Source of the DNA: Bacteroidales bacterium UBA5219
Lineage (GTDB): Bacteria > Bacteroidota > Bacteroidia > Bacteroidales > ML635J-15
Length of the DNA stretch: 34,630 bases
NCBI GenBank assembly: GCA_002412425.1
Contig: DHVB01000024.1
Coordinates: forward strand, 1 to 34,630
Reading direction: 5' to 3'
The notes below the pieces were generated by a model. That model had not been told where the DNA came from. It did no database searches and saw only the letters and a program-made list of their open reading frames with translations. The translations under genes and the position numbers were made by a program. Positions within the stretch are counted from its first letter, which is position 1. Every line of letters begins with the position of its first letter. Positions 9,363 to 16,961 of the stretch are shown in pieces.

Positions 9363-9815
9363 ATGAAAATTTTAACATTAATAAGTTTTGTTTTTTTGAT
9401 GAGCTTGTCAGCTTTCTCTCAAGAAAATCCTGTTACATGGAACATTAACCAGTCGCGTTCAGAAGATGGTTCTTTTAATTTTCACATTAAAGCTGATATT
9501 AAAAACAATTGGTATGTTTACGGAATGAATCTAGATGAAGGCGGTCCTTTACCATTAAAACTTGATATAAAAGACAAAGAGGACATGGTTTATAATGCTG
9601 ACATCAAAGAAGTGACACCTGCAATAACTGTATATGATGATGTTTTTACCATGAATGTTAGCTCATATCAAGGCAACAGTGAATTTGTAATTAATTATGT
9701 TCCAAAAACTGAAATAAACTCACTAACCATAATTATTGACGGTCAGGCTTGTAATACTGAAAATGGTATGTGTGTTTTAGTTTATGAAGAAATTCCTATC
9801 ACAATTCAAAAATAA
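9363..9815 (+). CDS. Secreted DsbD alpha-domain-like protein (thiol-disulfide family)
   Basis: A signal peptide ending at SAFSQ is followed by one immunoglobulin-like domain resembling the N-terminal alpha domain of DsbD. The two cysteines expected in that domain are present near the C-terminus (Cys130 and Cys137 in GQACNTENGMC). In DsbD this domain passes electrons from the membrane to periplasmic thiol proteins. Here it stands alone in 150 residues, without the membrane or C-terminal thioredoxin domains. The thioredoxin reductase gene follows 22 bases later. The arrangement suggests a thiol-redox role, but its electron donor is not visible in this window. Confidence 0.75.
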   Translation: MKILTLISFVFLMSLSAFSQENPVTWNINQSRSEDGSFNFHIKADIKNNWYVYGMNLDEGGPLPLKLDIKDKEDMVYNADIKEVTPAITVYDDVFTMNVSSYQGNSEFVINYVPKTEINSLTIIIDGQACNTENGMCVLVYEEIPITIQK

Positions 9816-9837
9816 TAATATATAAAATAATTTTACA

Positions 9838-10767
9838 ATGAGTGAGAAAATAAAATGTTTGATAATCGGCTCTGGTCCAGCAGGTTATACTGCTGCTATT
9901 TATACTGCAAGAGCTAATTTGAATCCTGTGCTTTACGAAGGTTTACAACCAGGTGGACAATTAACTACGACAACAGAAATAGATAATTTTCCTGGCTATC
10001 CCGAAGGAGTTTCTGGTCCTATAATAATGGATCAACTAAAAGCTCAAGCCCAAAGATTTGGCACAGATGTTAGATTTGGTTGTATTACAAAAGTTGATTT
10101 TAGTAAAAGACCTTTTAAAGTTGTTGCCGACAATGTTCATGAAATTGAAGCAGAAACTGTAATTATTGCAACTGGTGCTACTGCTAATTATTTAGGCTTA
10201 GAATCTGAAGAAAAGTTTAAAGGATTAGGCGTTTCGGCATGTGCTACTTGCGATGGTTTCTTTTATAGAAATAAAGATGTAGCTGTTGTTGGTGGTGGCG
10301 ATACTGCTGCTGAAGAAGCTAGTTATCTCGCAGGACTTTGCAATAAAGTTTATATGATCGTAAGACGCGATGTTTTACGCGCTTCAAAAGCAATGCAAGA
10401 AAAAGTTATGAATAATCCAAAAATCGAAATACTTTGGAATCATAATACTGTAGAAGTTCTTGGAGATAGTTCTGGAGTAACTGGAGCTAGATTAAGAAAT
10501 AACAAAACCAACGAAGAAAAAAATATTGATATTCATGGTTTTTTCCTTGCAATTGGACACACTCCTGCAACTAGCCTATTTAAAGATTATATAGAGCTCG
10601 ACGAGCAATCTTATATTAAAACAAAACCAGGAACTTCTAAAACTAATGTTCCCGGTGTTTTTGCTTGTGGCGATGTTCAAGACCCTAATTACAGACAAGC
10701 CATTACTGCTGCAGGTTCAGGCTGTAAAGCTGCAATAGATGTAGAAAGATTTTTATCTGAAAATTAA
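9838..10767 (+). CDS. trxB: Thioredoxin-disulfide reductase
   Basis: A 309-residue FAD/NADPH flavoenzyme that reduces thioredoxin in the cytoplasm. The FAD-binding motif is GSGPAGYTAA (residues 11-20), the redox-active pair is Cys135/Cys138 in ACATCDG, the NADPH-binding motif is GGGDTAAEEA, and the C-terminal FAD motif is GVFACGDV. All key residues are intact. It probably shares a transcript with the DsbD-like gene ahead. A large hairpin followed by a T-run sits downstream. A thioredoxin gene with an intact WCGPCK site lies about 6 kb away at 16537-16896. Confidence 0.97.
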   Translation: MSEKIKCLIIGSGPAGYTAAIYTARANLNPVLYEGLQPGGQLTTTTEIDNFPGYPEGVSGPIIMDQLKAQAQRFGTDVRFGCITKVDFSKRPFKVVADNVHEIEAETVIIATGATANYLGLESEEKFKGLGVSACATCDGFFYRNKDVAVVGGGDTAAEEASYLAGLCNKVYMIVRRDVLRASKAMQEKVMNNPKIEILWNHNTVEVLGDSSGVTGARLRNNKTNEEKNIDIHGFFLAIGHTPATSLFKDYIELDEQSYIKTKPGTSKTNVPGVFACGDVQDPNYRQAITAAGSGCKAAIDVERFLSEN

Positions 10768-10781
10768 AACAACATAAAATT

Positions 10782-10884
10782 TGACAGCATCTTATAAATG
10801 CTAAATTCTGATACTAAGATATTTAAACTGCAATATCTAAAGTAATACATTAGCTAAGTTTTTATAAGATGTTGTCATTTTTTT
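10782..10884 (+). terminator. Large branched hairpin with T-run between trxB and nth
   Basis: The outer stem pairs 10782-10798 with 10861-10877 over 17 bp, and T7 follows at 10878-10884, as in an intrinsic terminator. One position is G-T, which pairs as G-U only in plus-strand RNA. Inside the 62-base loop are GCTAA/TTAGC (10800-10804 with 10850-10854) and a perfect 7-bp stem AGATATT/AATATCT (10817-10823 with 10832-10838). The loop is much larger than in ordinary terminators. It could also be a structured RNA or the remains of a miniature palindromic element. Confidence 0.6.
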
Positions 10885-10890
10885 GGCACT

Positions 10891-11535
10891 ATGACAATAA
10901 AAGAAAAATACAAATATGTTTTAGACTATTTTCGGGAAAATATAAAACTAGCCGAAACAGAACTTGATTATCAAAACGATTTTCAATTATTAGTAGCTGT
11001 AATATTGTCAGCTCAATGCACAGACAAAAGAGTTAATCTCATCACTCCTGCTCTATTCAATGATTATCCAGATGCTAAAACTATGAGCTTTGCTAGTCCA
11101 GAAGTAATTTTTGAATATATTAAATCTTGTACTTATCCAAACAACAAAGCAAAATATCTTGCTCAAACAGCAAAGATATTAACCGAAAAATATGATGGAA
11201 AAGTTCCCGAAGATGTTGATGAACTTCAAAAATTACCCGGTGTTGGTAGAAAAACAGCTCATGTTATTGCTTCGGTTTTATTTCGACAACCTAAAATGCC
11301 TGTTGATACTCATGTTTTTAGAGTTTCGGCAAGAATTGGTTTAACAAAAAATGCAAAAACTGTTTTACAAACCGAAAAGCAATTAGTTAAACATATTCCT
11401 GAAAAAGATATTCCAGATGCACATCATTGGTTAATTTTACATGGTAGATACGTATGCACAGCAAGAAATCCAAAATGTAAAACTTGCGGAATTTCTATAT
11501 ATTGTGATTTTTATCAACAAAATGATAAATCTTAG
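10891..11535 (+). CDS. nth: Endonuclease III
   Basis: A DNA glycosylase/AP lyase that removes oxidised pyrimidines in base-excision repair. The helix-hairpin-helix carrying the catalytic lysine is LPGVGRKTAHV, and the catalytic aspartate lies in MPVDTHVFRV. The C-terminal iron-sulphur cluster ligands have the classic C-x6-C-x2-C-x5-C spacing (CTARNPKCKTCGISIYC). The 214-residue length is typical. ATG 10891 lies 6 bases after the T-run of the upstream hairpin. Confidence 0.96.
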   Translation: MTIKEKYKYVLDYFRENIKLAETELDYQNDFQLLVAVILSAQCTDKRVNLITPALFNDYPDAKTMSFASPEVIFEYIKSCTYPNNKAKYLAQTAKILTEKYDGKVPEDVDELQKLPGVGRKTAHVIASVLFRQPKMPVDTHVFRVSARIGLTKNAKTVLQTEKQLVKHIPEKDIPDAHHWLILHGRYVCTARNPKCKTCGISIYCDFYQQNDKS

Positions 11536-11557
11536 TTTTTTTATTGTTTTCTTATTT

Positions 11558-11565
11558 TATTTTTG
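11558..11565 (+). promoter_or_regulatory. Candidate -7 promoter element for argS
   Basis: TATTTTTG is an exact TAnnTTTG match about 18 bases ahead of the argS start. The predicted leader is short, about 10 bases, and there is no clear -33 box. Confidence 0.4.
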
Positions 11566-11582
11566 CAGTTGATTTTTAAATT

Positions 11583-13361
11583 ATGGAAATTAATATAAAA
11601 AAATATATAAAAGAAGCTCTTAATTCTCTGTATTCTGTTGATACAACCAACATTGATGTAGCGGTAGAAAAAACTAAAGAAGGAATTAATGGCGACTTTA
11701 CAGTAGTTGTTTTTGCTTTTTCTAAATTTAGTAAAAAATCGCCTGCCGATACCGCTAAAGATTTAGGTGCTTTTATTAAACAAAAATATGATGATGTTTC
11801 GTCATATAATGTTATAAACGGTTTTTTAAATTTTAGAATGACCAATGAATATTGGATAGACAGACTAAACAGTTTGAATTTAAACAATAAAAAATCTGAA
11901 GAATTTGACAAGGAAACCATAATGGTTGAATTTTCTTCTCCAAATACAAATAAACCTCTACATTTAGGACATATTAGAAACAACATTCTTGGTGATTCTG
12001 TCTCAAGAATATTAAAAGCCTCTGGCAATCATGTTATTAAAACAAATTTAATAAACGACAGAGGAATACATATTTGTAAATCTATGCTAGCTTGGATGAA
12101 ATGGGGAAATGGCGAAACTCCCGAAACAAGTGGCAAAAAAGGCGATAAATTAGTTGGTGATTATTATGTAAAATTTGAAGCAGAATATAAAAAACAAATC
12201 GAAGAACTTATTAAAGCTGGACAAACTGAAACACAAGCAAAAGCTAATGCTGAAATAATTTTAGAAGCTCACGAAATTCTTAGAAAATGGGAAAACGGAG
12301 ACGAAGAAATTCGCAAAACTTGGAGAATGATGAACTCTTGGGTTTACAAAGGTTTTGAGCAAACATATTCTGATTTAGGAATTAGTTTTGATAAAGTTTA
12401 TTATGAATCCAACACTTATTTATTAGGAAAAGACATTGTAAAACAAGGATTAGAAAACGAAATATTTGTTAGAGATGAAGACAGCTCGGTTTGGATAGAT
12501 TTAACAGATGAAGGTTTGGATAGGAAAATTCTTTTACGCAGTGACGGAACAACAGTTTATATGACTCAAGATATTGGAACTGCTATCAAAAGAATTGAAG
12601 AATTTAATCCTTCAAAAATAATTTATGTAGTTGGAAATGAGCAAGATTATCATTTTGCCGTTTTAAAAAAGATTATTTCTAAAATAAATAAATCTTACAG
12701 CGATGTAATTGAACATCTTTCTTATGGAATGGTAGAATTACCCGAGGGCAAAATGAAATCGCGTGAAGGCAAAGTAGTTGATGCTGATGATTTAATGAGC
12801 GACATGATAGAAACAGCTAGAAACATATCTAACGAAGCTGGTAAAATTCATGATTTAGAAGATGATGAAAAAGAAAAAATCATCAGAATGATTGCCTTAG
12901 GAGCTTTAAAATATTTTATTATTAAAGTTGACCCTAAAAAACAAATAATATTTAATCCAAAAGAATCTATTGATTTTAACGGAAATACAGGACCATTTAT
13001 TCAATATACACATGCACGCATAAAGTCTATTTTACGCAATGCTGAAAAAATGAATATCAAGTTTCATGGTAAAGCAAGTGAAGAAGCAGATATTGTTGAC
13101 TTAGAAATTGAATTAATTTCTCATTTATGCACTTTTGAAAAACTTATACAAGAATCTGCAAATAGACTTGACCCCAGCCTTATTGCTAATTATACTTATG
13201 CTTTAACAAAACTTTTTAATCAATATTATCATGAGCATAGCATATTAAAAGAAACAGAATCTAAAACGCTACAACTCAGACTATTGTTAGCACAAACTGT
13301 TGCACAAACTATAAAATCTGCAATGGATTTATTAGGAATAGAAGTTCCAGAAATAATGTAA
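11583..13361 (+). CDS. argS: Arginyl-tRNA synthetase
   Basis: A class I aminoacyl-tRNA synthetase that charges tRNA-Arg. The N-terminal Arg-tRNA synthetase domain spans about residues 5-85. The catalytic domain carries the HIGH signature as HLGH (residues 127-130, NKPLHLGHIRNN) and the KMSKS loop as KMKSREGK near residue 390. The alpha-helical anticodon-binding domain forms the last 120 residues. The 592-residue length is normal. It is convergent with the beta-CASP nuclease gene, with 17 bases between stops. Confidence 0.97.
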   Translation: MEINIKKYIKEALNSLYSVDTTNIDVAVEKTKEGINGDFTVVVFAFSKFSKKSPADTAKDLGAFIKQKYDDVSSYNVINGFLNFRMTNEYWIDRLNSLNLNNKKSEEFDKETIMVEFSSPNTNKPLHLGHIRNNILGDSVSRILKASGNHVIKTNLINDRGIHICKSMLAWMKWGNGETPETSGKKGDKLVGDYYVKFEAEYKKQIEELIKAGQTETQAKANAEIILEAHEILRKWENGDEEIRKTWRMMNSWVYKGFEQTYSDLGISFDKVYYESNTYLLGKDIVKQGLENEIFVRDEDSSVWIDLTDEGLDRKILLRSDGTTVYMTQDIGTAIKRIEEFNPSKIIYVVGNEQDYHFAVLKKIISKINKSYSDVIEHLSYGMVELPEGKMKSREGKVVDADDLMSDMIETARNISNEAGKIHDLEDDEKEKIIRMIALGALKYFIIKVDPKKQIIFNPKESIDFNGNTGPFIQYTHARIKSILRNAEKMNIKFHGKASEEADIVDLEIELISHLCTFEKLIQESANRLDPSLIANYTYALTKLFNQYYHEHSILKETESKTLQLRLLLAQTVAQTIKSAMDLLGIEVPEIM

Positions 13362-13378
13362 AAGTAAAACCTAAATCT

Positions 13379-14785
13379 TTAAACTAGCTCAACTTCATCG
13401 AAGGGTTTTGGTATTTCTATATTTTTAAATCCCATTTTTAAAAGATATTTTCTATAATGTTCACCAGATTCTAAATCGCCATGTACTAAAAATATTTTTT
13501 TCAATAAATCTTTATCTTGACATGAAATAAATTCTGCCATTTCTACATAATCGCCATGTCCGCTAAAAGCCTCTAAAAGTTTCACACTTGCTCTTACTTC
13601 ATGTTCTGTACCGAAAATAGATATTTTTTTAAGTCCTGGTTCTTGCAATCTCGCACCTAAAGTTGTTGGGGCACAATAACCAACAAGTAAAATTGTGTTT
13701 TTGGGATTACTAATACTATTAGCAATATGATGCTTTACCCTACCCGCTTCAGCCATGCCAGATGCAGAAATAATTACACATGGCTCTGTCGTATCATTTA
13801 GTTTTTTAGAAGCATTAACATTTTTTATATAATGCAAACCTTCAAAGCCAAATGGATCTGGGTCGTATGTTAAAACTTCTAAAACTTCATCGTTATAACA
13901 TTCTGAATGCATTTTAAAAACTTCTGTAATATTTACCGACAAAGGACTATCAACATAAACATCAATATTTGGTAATCTTCCTTCGTTATACCAATTATTC
14001 ATTAAAAGAACTATTTCCTGTGTTCTTCCTACACTAAATGAAGGAATAATCAATTTTCCGCCTTTTCTTACACAAGTGTCCACAATAACATTAAATAACT
14101 TTTCTTCAGCATCAGCTTTATCCTCATGCAATCTATTGCCATAAGTTGATTCTGTTATTAAATAGTCTGCTTGTGGAAAAGCTGCTGGCGGTTTAATAAT
14201 TTTATTATAAGGTCTTCCAATATCTCCAGTGTAAGCAATTTTTGTAGTTTTTCCATTTTCCTTAATTTCCAAATTAACTACTGCTCCACCTAAAATATGT
14301 CCAGTATCTGTAAATTTAACTGTAATATTCTCATCAATTCTAAATTTTCTATCCATTGCAACGCCTATAAAAAGCTTCATTGATTTTACAGCATCAGAAT
14401 GTCTATAAATAGGCTCAATTGGTAGCAATCCTTGTTTTAGAAGTTTTTTATTATACCATTTTATATCTTGTTCTTGAATATATCCAGAATCGGGTAACAT
14501 ATATGAACATAAATTTCGAGTTGCATCGGTGCAAATTACCGAACCTTCGAAACCTTGAGTATAAAAATATGGAATTAATCCAGAATGGTCGATATGAGCA
14601 TGTGATAATATTATATGGTCTATTTCTTTTGGTTCGAAACCTAAATTACGATTCATTCTATCAGTTTCCATTCCTTTGCCTTGAAACATACCACAGTCTA
14701 AAAGAATTTTCTTACCATTGTCTAAAGTCAACAGATGTTTACTACCTGTAACTTCTTGTGCAGCTCCTATAAACTTGATTTTCAT
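13379..14785 (-). CDS. Metallo-beta-lactamase/beta-CASP family ribonuclease
   Basis: A cytoplasmic two-metal hydrolase of the CPSF73-like group. The metal motif HAHIDHSG is at residues 62-69, a further histidine is in FTDTGHILGG, and the beta-CASP part (residues ~200-350) contains PSFSVGRTQE and SASGMAEAGRVKHH. The C-terminal RNA-specificity region ends with SGHGDY and LVHGD motifs. Such proteins act as RNA endo- or exonucleases. It lacks the extra C-terminal domain of RNase J and is shorter at 468 residues, so I do not call it RNase J. A promoter element lies at 14808-14815. Confidence 0.93.
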   Translation of the reverse strand: MKIKFIGAAQEVTGSKHLLTLDNGKKILLDCGMFQGKGMETDRMNRNLGFEPKEIDHIILSHAHIDHSGLIPYFYTQGFEGSVICTDATRNLCSYMLPDSGYIQEQDIKWYNKKLLKQGLLPIEPIYRHSDAVKSMKLFIGVAMDRKFRIDENITVKFTDTGHILGGAVVNLEIKENGKTTKIAYTGDIGRPYNKIIKPPAAFPQADYLITESTYGNRLHEDKADAEEKLFNVIVDTCVRKGGKLIIPSFSVGRTQEIVLLMNNWYNEGRLPNIDVYVDSPLSVNITEVFKMHSECYNDEVLEVLTYDPDPFGFEGLHYIKNVNASKKLNDTTEPCVIISASGMAEAGRVKHHIANSISNPKNTILLVGYCAPTTLGARLQEPGLKKISIFGTEHEVRASVKLLEAFSGHGDYVEMAEFISCQDKDLLKKIFLVHGDLESGEHYRKYLLKMGFKNIEIPKPFDEVELV

Positions 14786-14807
14786 AAAATTTACTTTAAA
14801 ATTACAG

Positions 14808-14815
14808 CAAATTTA
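14808..14815 (-). promoter_or_regulatory. Candidate -7 promoter element for the beta-CASP nuclease
   Basis: On the minus strand this reads TAAATTTG, an exact TAnnTTTG match, placing transcription start about 16 bases before the ATG at 14785. No convincing -33 box is present. Confidence 0.4.
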
Positions 14816-14896
14816 ATGAATTAAGAAGACAATAAAAATTTTGTAAGTATTTATTTTCCAAAATTTTTAACCGTATAGTGTTTATAGCCTATTAAA

Positions 14897-16381
14897 CTAT
14901 TCGTCTGATTTTACAAATTCTTCTGCTTTATGAAGCATTTCATACATCACAATATCATCTTTTACCAAAGGTACAATTTTTCTAAATTTGTTAAGATATT
15001 TTTGAAGTTCTGGAGATGTTTTTAATGGTTCGCGGAATGAAAGTGCTTGTGAAGCTGCAAAAAGCTCAATTCCTATAATTCTTTCTGTATTTGCAATCAC
15101 TCTATGCAATTTTGTAGCTGCATTAGCACCCATACTCACATGGTCTTCTTGTTCGTTGCTTGATGAAATAGAATCTACACTTGCTGGAGTACAAAGTTGT
15201 TTGTTTTGGCTAACCATAGAAGCAGCAGTATATTGAGGTATCATAAAACCGCTATTCAATCCTGGATTTGCAACAAGAAAAGCTGGTAAACCTCTATCGC
15301 CACTAATCAAACGATATATACGTCTTTCAGAAATATTTCCAATTTCAGAAACTGCTATTGACAAAAAGTCTAAAACTAAAGCTAAAGCTTGTCCATGGAA
15401 ATTTCCGCCGCTTAAAACCAAATCTTCATCTGGGAAAACCATTGGATTATCAGTTACAGAATTGAGTTCAGTTTCCACAACAGATTTTACATAGTTTAAA
15501 GTGTCTTTAGACGCACCATGCACTTGAGGAATACATCTAAAAGAATATGGGTCTTGAACATGAGTTTTTGTTTGTGCAACAATTTCTGAACCTTCCAAGA
15601 ATGTTCTTATATTTTTTGCAGTTTCAATTTGTCCTTTATGTGGACGAATTGTATGTAAACTTGGGTAAAAAGCTGCTATCAAACCATTATATCCATCTAA
15701 AGATAAAGAAGCAATTCTGTCGGCATTAAACATAATTTTTTCGGCACGCCAAACACCTGTAATTGCATGAGCCAACATAAACTGAGTTCCGTTCATTAAA
15801 GCTAAACCTTCTTTAGATTTTAATTTTAATGGTTTTAAATTTAATTCTGATAAAACAGTTTCAGTTTTTTGTCGTTTACCTTTATAATTAACCTCTCCTA
15901 AACCAATAAGGGCAAGTGTTATATGAGCTAATGGAGCCAAATCTCCCGAAGCACCTAATGAACCTAATTCGTAAACAACTGGTCTTATATCATTATTATA
16001 AAAATACACTAATCTCTCAACTGTTTCAAGACAAACACCAGAAATTCCATAAGATAAAGCCTGAACTTTTAATAACATCATTAGTTTTACAATTTCTGAG
16101 TCTATCTCTGCTCCCATTCCACAAGCATGAGATATTACAAGGTTTGTTTGTAGTTGTTCTAAATCTTCTGAAGCAATATTTGTATTACAAAGCGAACCAA
16201 AACCTGTACTTATACCATAAATAGGCTTATCATGAGTTTTTATTTTATTGTCAAGATAAGTACGACATTTAATAATATTGTTTTTTGCTTGTTCGGAAAG
16301 CTCGATTTTGTATCCGTTTTTAAAAATTTCTTGTAGTTTGTCTAAACTCAAATGTTCTGTTGTAATAAAATGTGTATTCAT
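14897..16381 (-). CDS. hutH: Histidine ammonia-lyase
   Basis: Removes ammonia from histidine to give urocanate. The Ala-Ser-Gly triad that forms the MIO cofactor is residues 144-146 in GSLGASGDLAPLAH, and the catalytic tyrosine is Tyr55 in YGISTGFGSL. The selectivity pair at residues 84-85 is Ser-His, as in histidine lyases; phenylalanine and tyrosine lyases carry Phe-Leu or His-Leu there. The 494-residue length is normal. No other hut genes (urocanase, imidazolonepropionase, formiminotransferase) are in this window, so the pathway must be completed elsewhere. TATTTTCG on the minus strand at 16399-16406, one base off the -7 consensus, may be its promoter. Confidence 0.94.
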   Translation of the reverse strand: MNTHFITTEHLSLDKLQEIFKNGYKIELSEQAKNNIIKCRTYLDNKIKTHDKPIYGISTGFGSLCNTNIASEDLEQLQTNLVISHACGMGAEIDSEIVKLMMLLKVQALSYGISGVCLETVERLVYFYNNDIRPVVYELGSLGASGDLAPLAHITLALIGLGEVNYKGKRQKTETVLSELNLKPLKLKSKEGLALMNGTQFMLAHAITGVWRAEKIMFNADRIASLSLDGYNGLIAAFYPSLHTIRPHKGQIETAKNIRTFLEGSEIVAQTKTHVQDPYSFRCIPQVHGASKDTLNYVKSVVETELNSVTDNPMVFPDEDLVLSGGNFHGQALALVLDFLSIAVSEIGNISERRIYRLISGDRGLPAFLVANPGLNSGFMIPQYTAASMVSQNKQLCTPASVDSISSSNEQEDHVSMGANAATKLHRVIANTERIIGIELFAASQALSFREPLKTSPELQKYLNKFRKIVPLVKDDIVMYEMLHKAEEFVKSDE

Positions 16382-16450
16382 AACATAAAATATTTTTGCG
16401 AAAATAAGATTTTAAAACGAAAAAATGTCTAAAAAAGTTTAAAAACATAA

Positions 16451-16504
16451 AAAAAGTCCAATCCAAGCAAATTCACGAGCACCATAAATAAGTCGGATTG
16501 GACT
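16451..16504 (-). terminator. Hairpin terminator after the thioredoxin gene, with a long loop
   Basis: A perfect 10-bp inverted repeat AGTCCAATCC/GGATTGGACT pairs 16455-16464 with 16495-16504 across a 30-base loop. On the minus strand the stem runs into at least six Ts, so it fits as the terminator of the thioredoxin gene that ends at 16537. The loop is unusually long for a terminator. Confidence 0.6.
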
Positions 16505-16536
16505 CTAAAAACCAAAAATCACTAACACAAAAAAAA

Positions 16537-16896
16537 CTATTTTTTTATTTTAAAAACATCTTCAAAAATCTGAATAAGACCGTCTTTTGGAACTGCACCA
16601 GTCATCATTTGTGGTTGTCCACTTAAAGGAATAAACAACAAAGAAGGAATACTTCTTATCCCAAAAATTGATGCCAATTCTTGTTGGTCTTCGGTATCAA
16701 CTTTATAAATATCTATTAAACCTTCATATTCTTTGCTCAACTCTTCAACAACAGGTGCTATCATTTTACATGGACCACACCAGTCTGCATAAAAGTCAAT
16801 AAACACAGGTCTTTCACCTTTATATTTCCACTCAGTTTCATTTTCATAATCGAAAATTCTTTCGATAAATTTTTCTTTTGTTAAATGTTCTGCCAT
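16537..16896 (-). CDS. trxA: Thioredoxin
   Basis: A thioredoxin-fold protein of 119 residues with the canonical active site WCGPCK (Cys40, Cys43) in FIDFYADWCGPCKMIAPVV, and the cis-proline region SIPSLLFIP. It reduces protein disulfides in the cytoplasm and is itself reduced by thioredoxin reductase, encoded at 9838-10767. The frame is open further upstream to 17001, but I start at the methionine of MAEHLTKEKF because the extra 35 residues are not thioredoxin-like and would run into the divergent gene's start. Confidence 0.9.
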   Translation of the reverse strand: MAEHLTKEKFIERIFDYENETEWKYKGERPVFIDFYADWCGPCKMIAPVVEELSKEYEGLIDIYKVDTEDQQELASIFGIRSIPSLLFIPLSGQPQMMTGAVPKDGLIQIFEDVFKIKK

Positions 16897-16914
16897 TTTC
16901 TCAATCTTTTTAAA

Positions 16915-16922
16915 TATTTTTG
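16915..16922 (+). promoter_or_regulatory. Candidate -7 promoter element for the tRNA nucleotidyltransferase
   Basis: TATTTTTG is an exact TAnnTTTG match between the divergent thioredoxin and nucleotidyltransferase genes. It gives a leader of about 33 bases before GTG 16962 and supports that early start. Confidence 0.4.
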
Positions 16923-16961
16923 TAACTGAATTTATAACAAAATTTAAAAGTTTTTGTTCAA

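Noticed and set aside
14419..14751. Plus-strand open frame of 110 codons opposite the beta-CASP nuclease
   Set aside because: It lies wholly antisense to a strongly conserved gene, and its sequence has no domain-like features.
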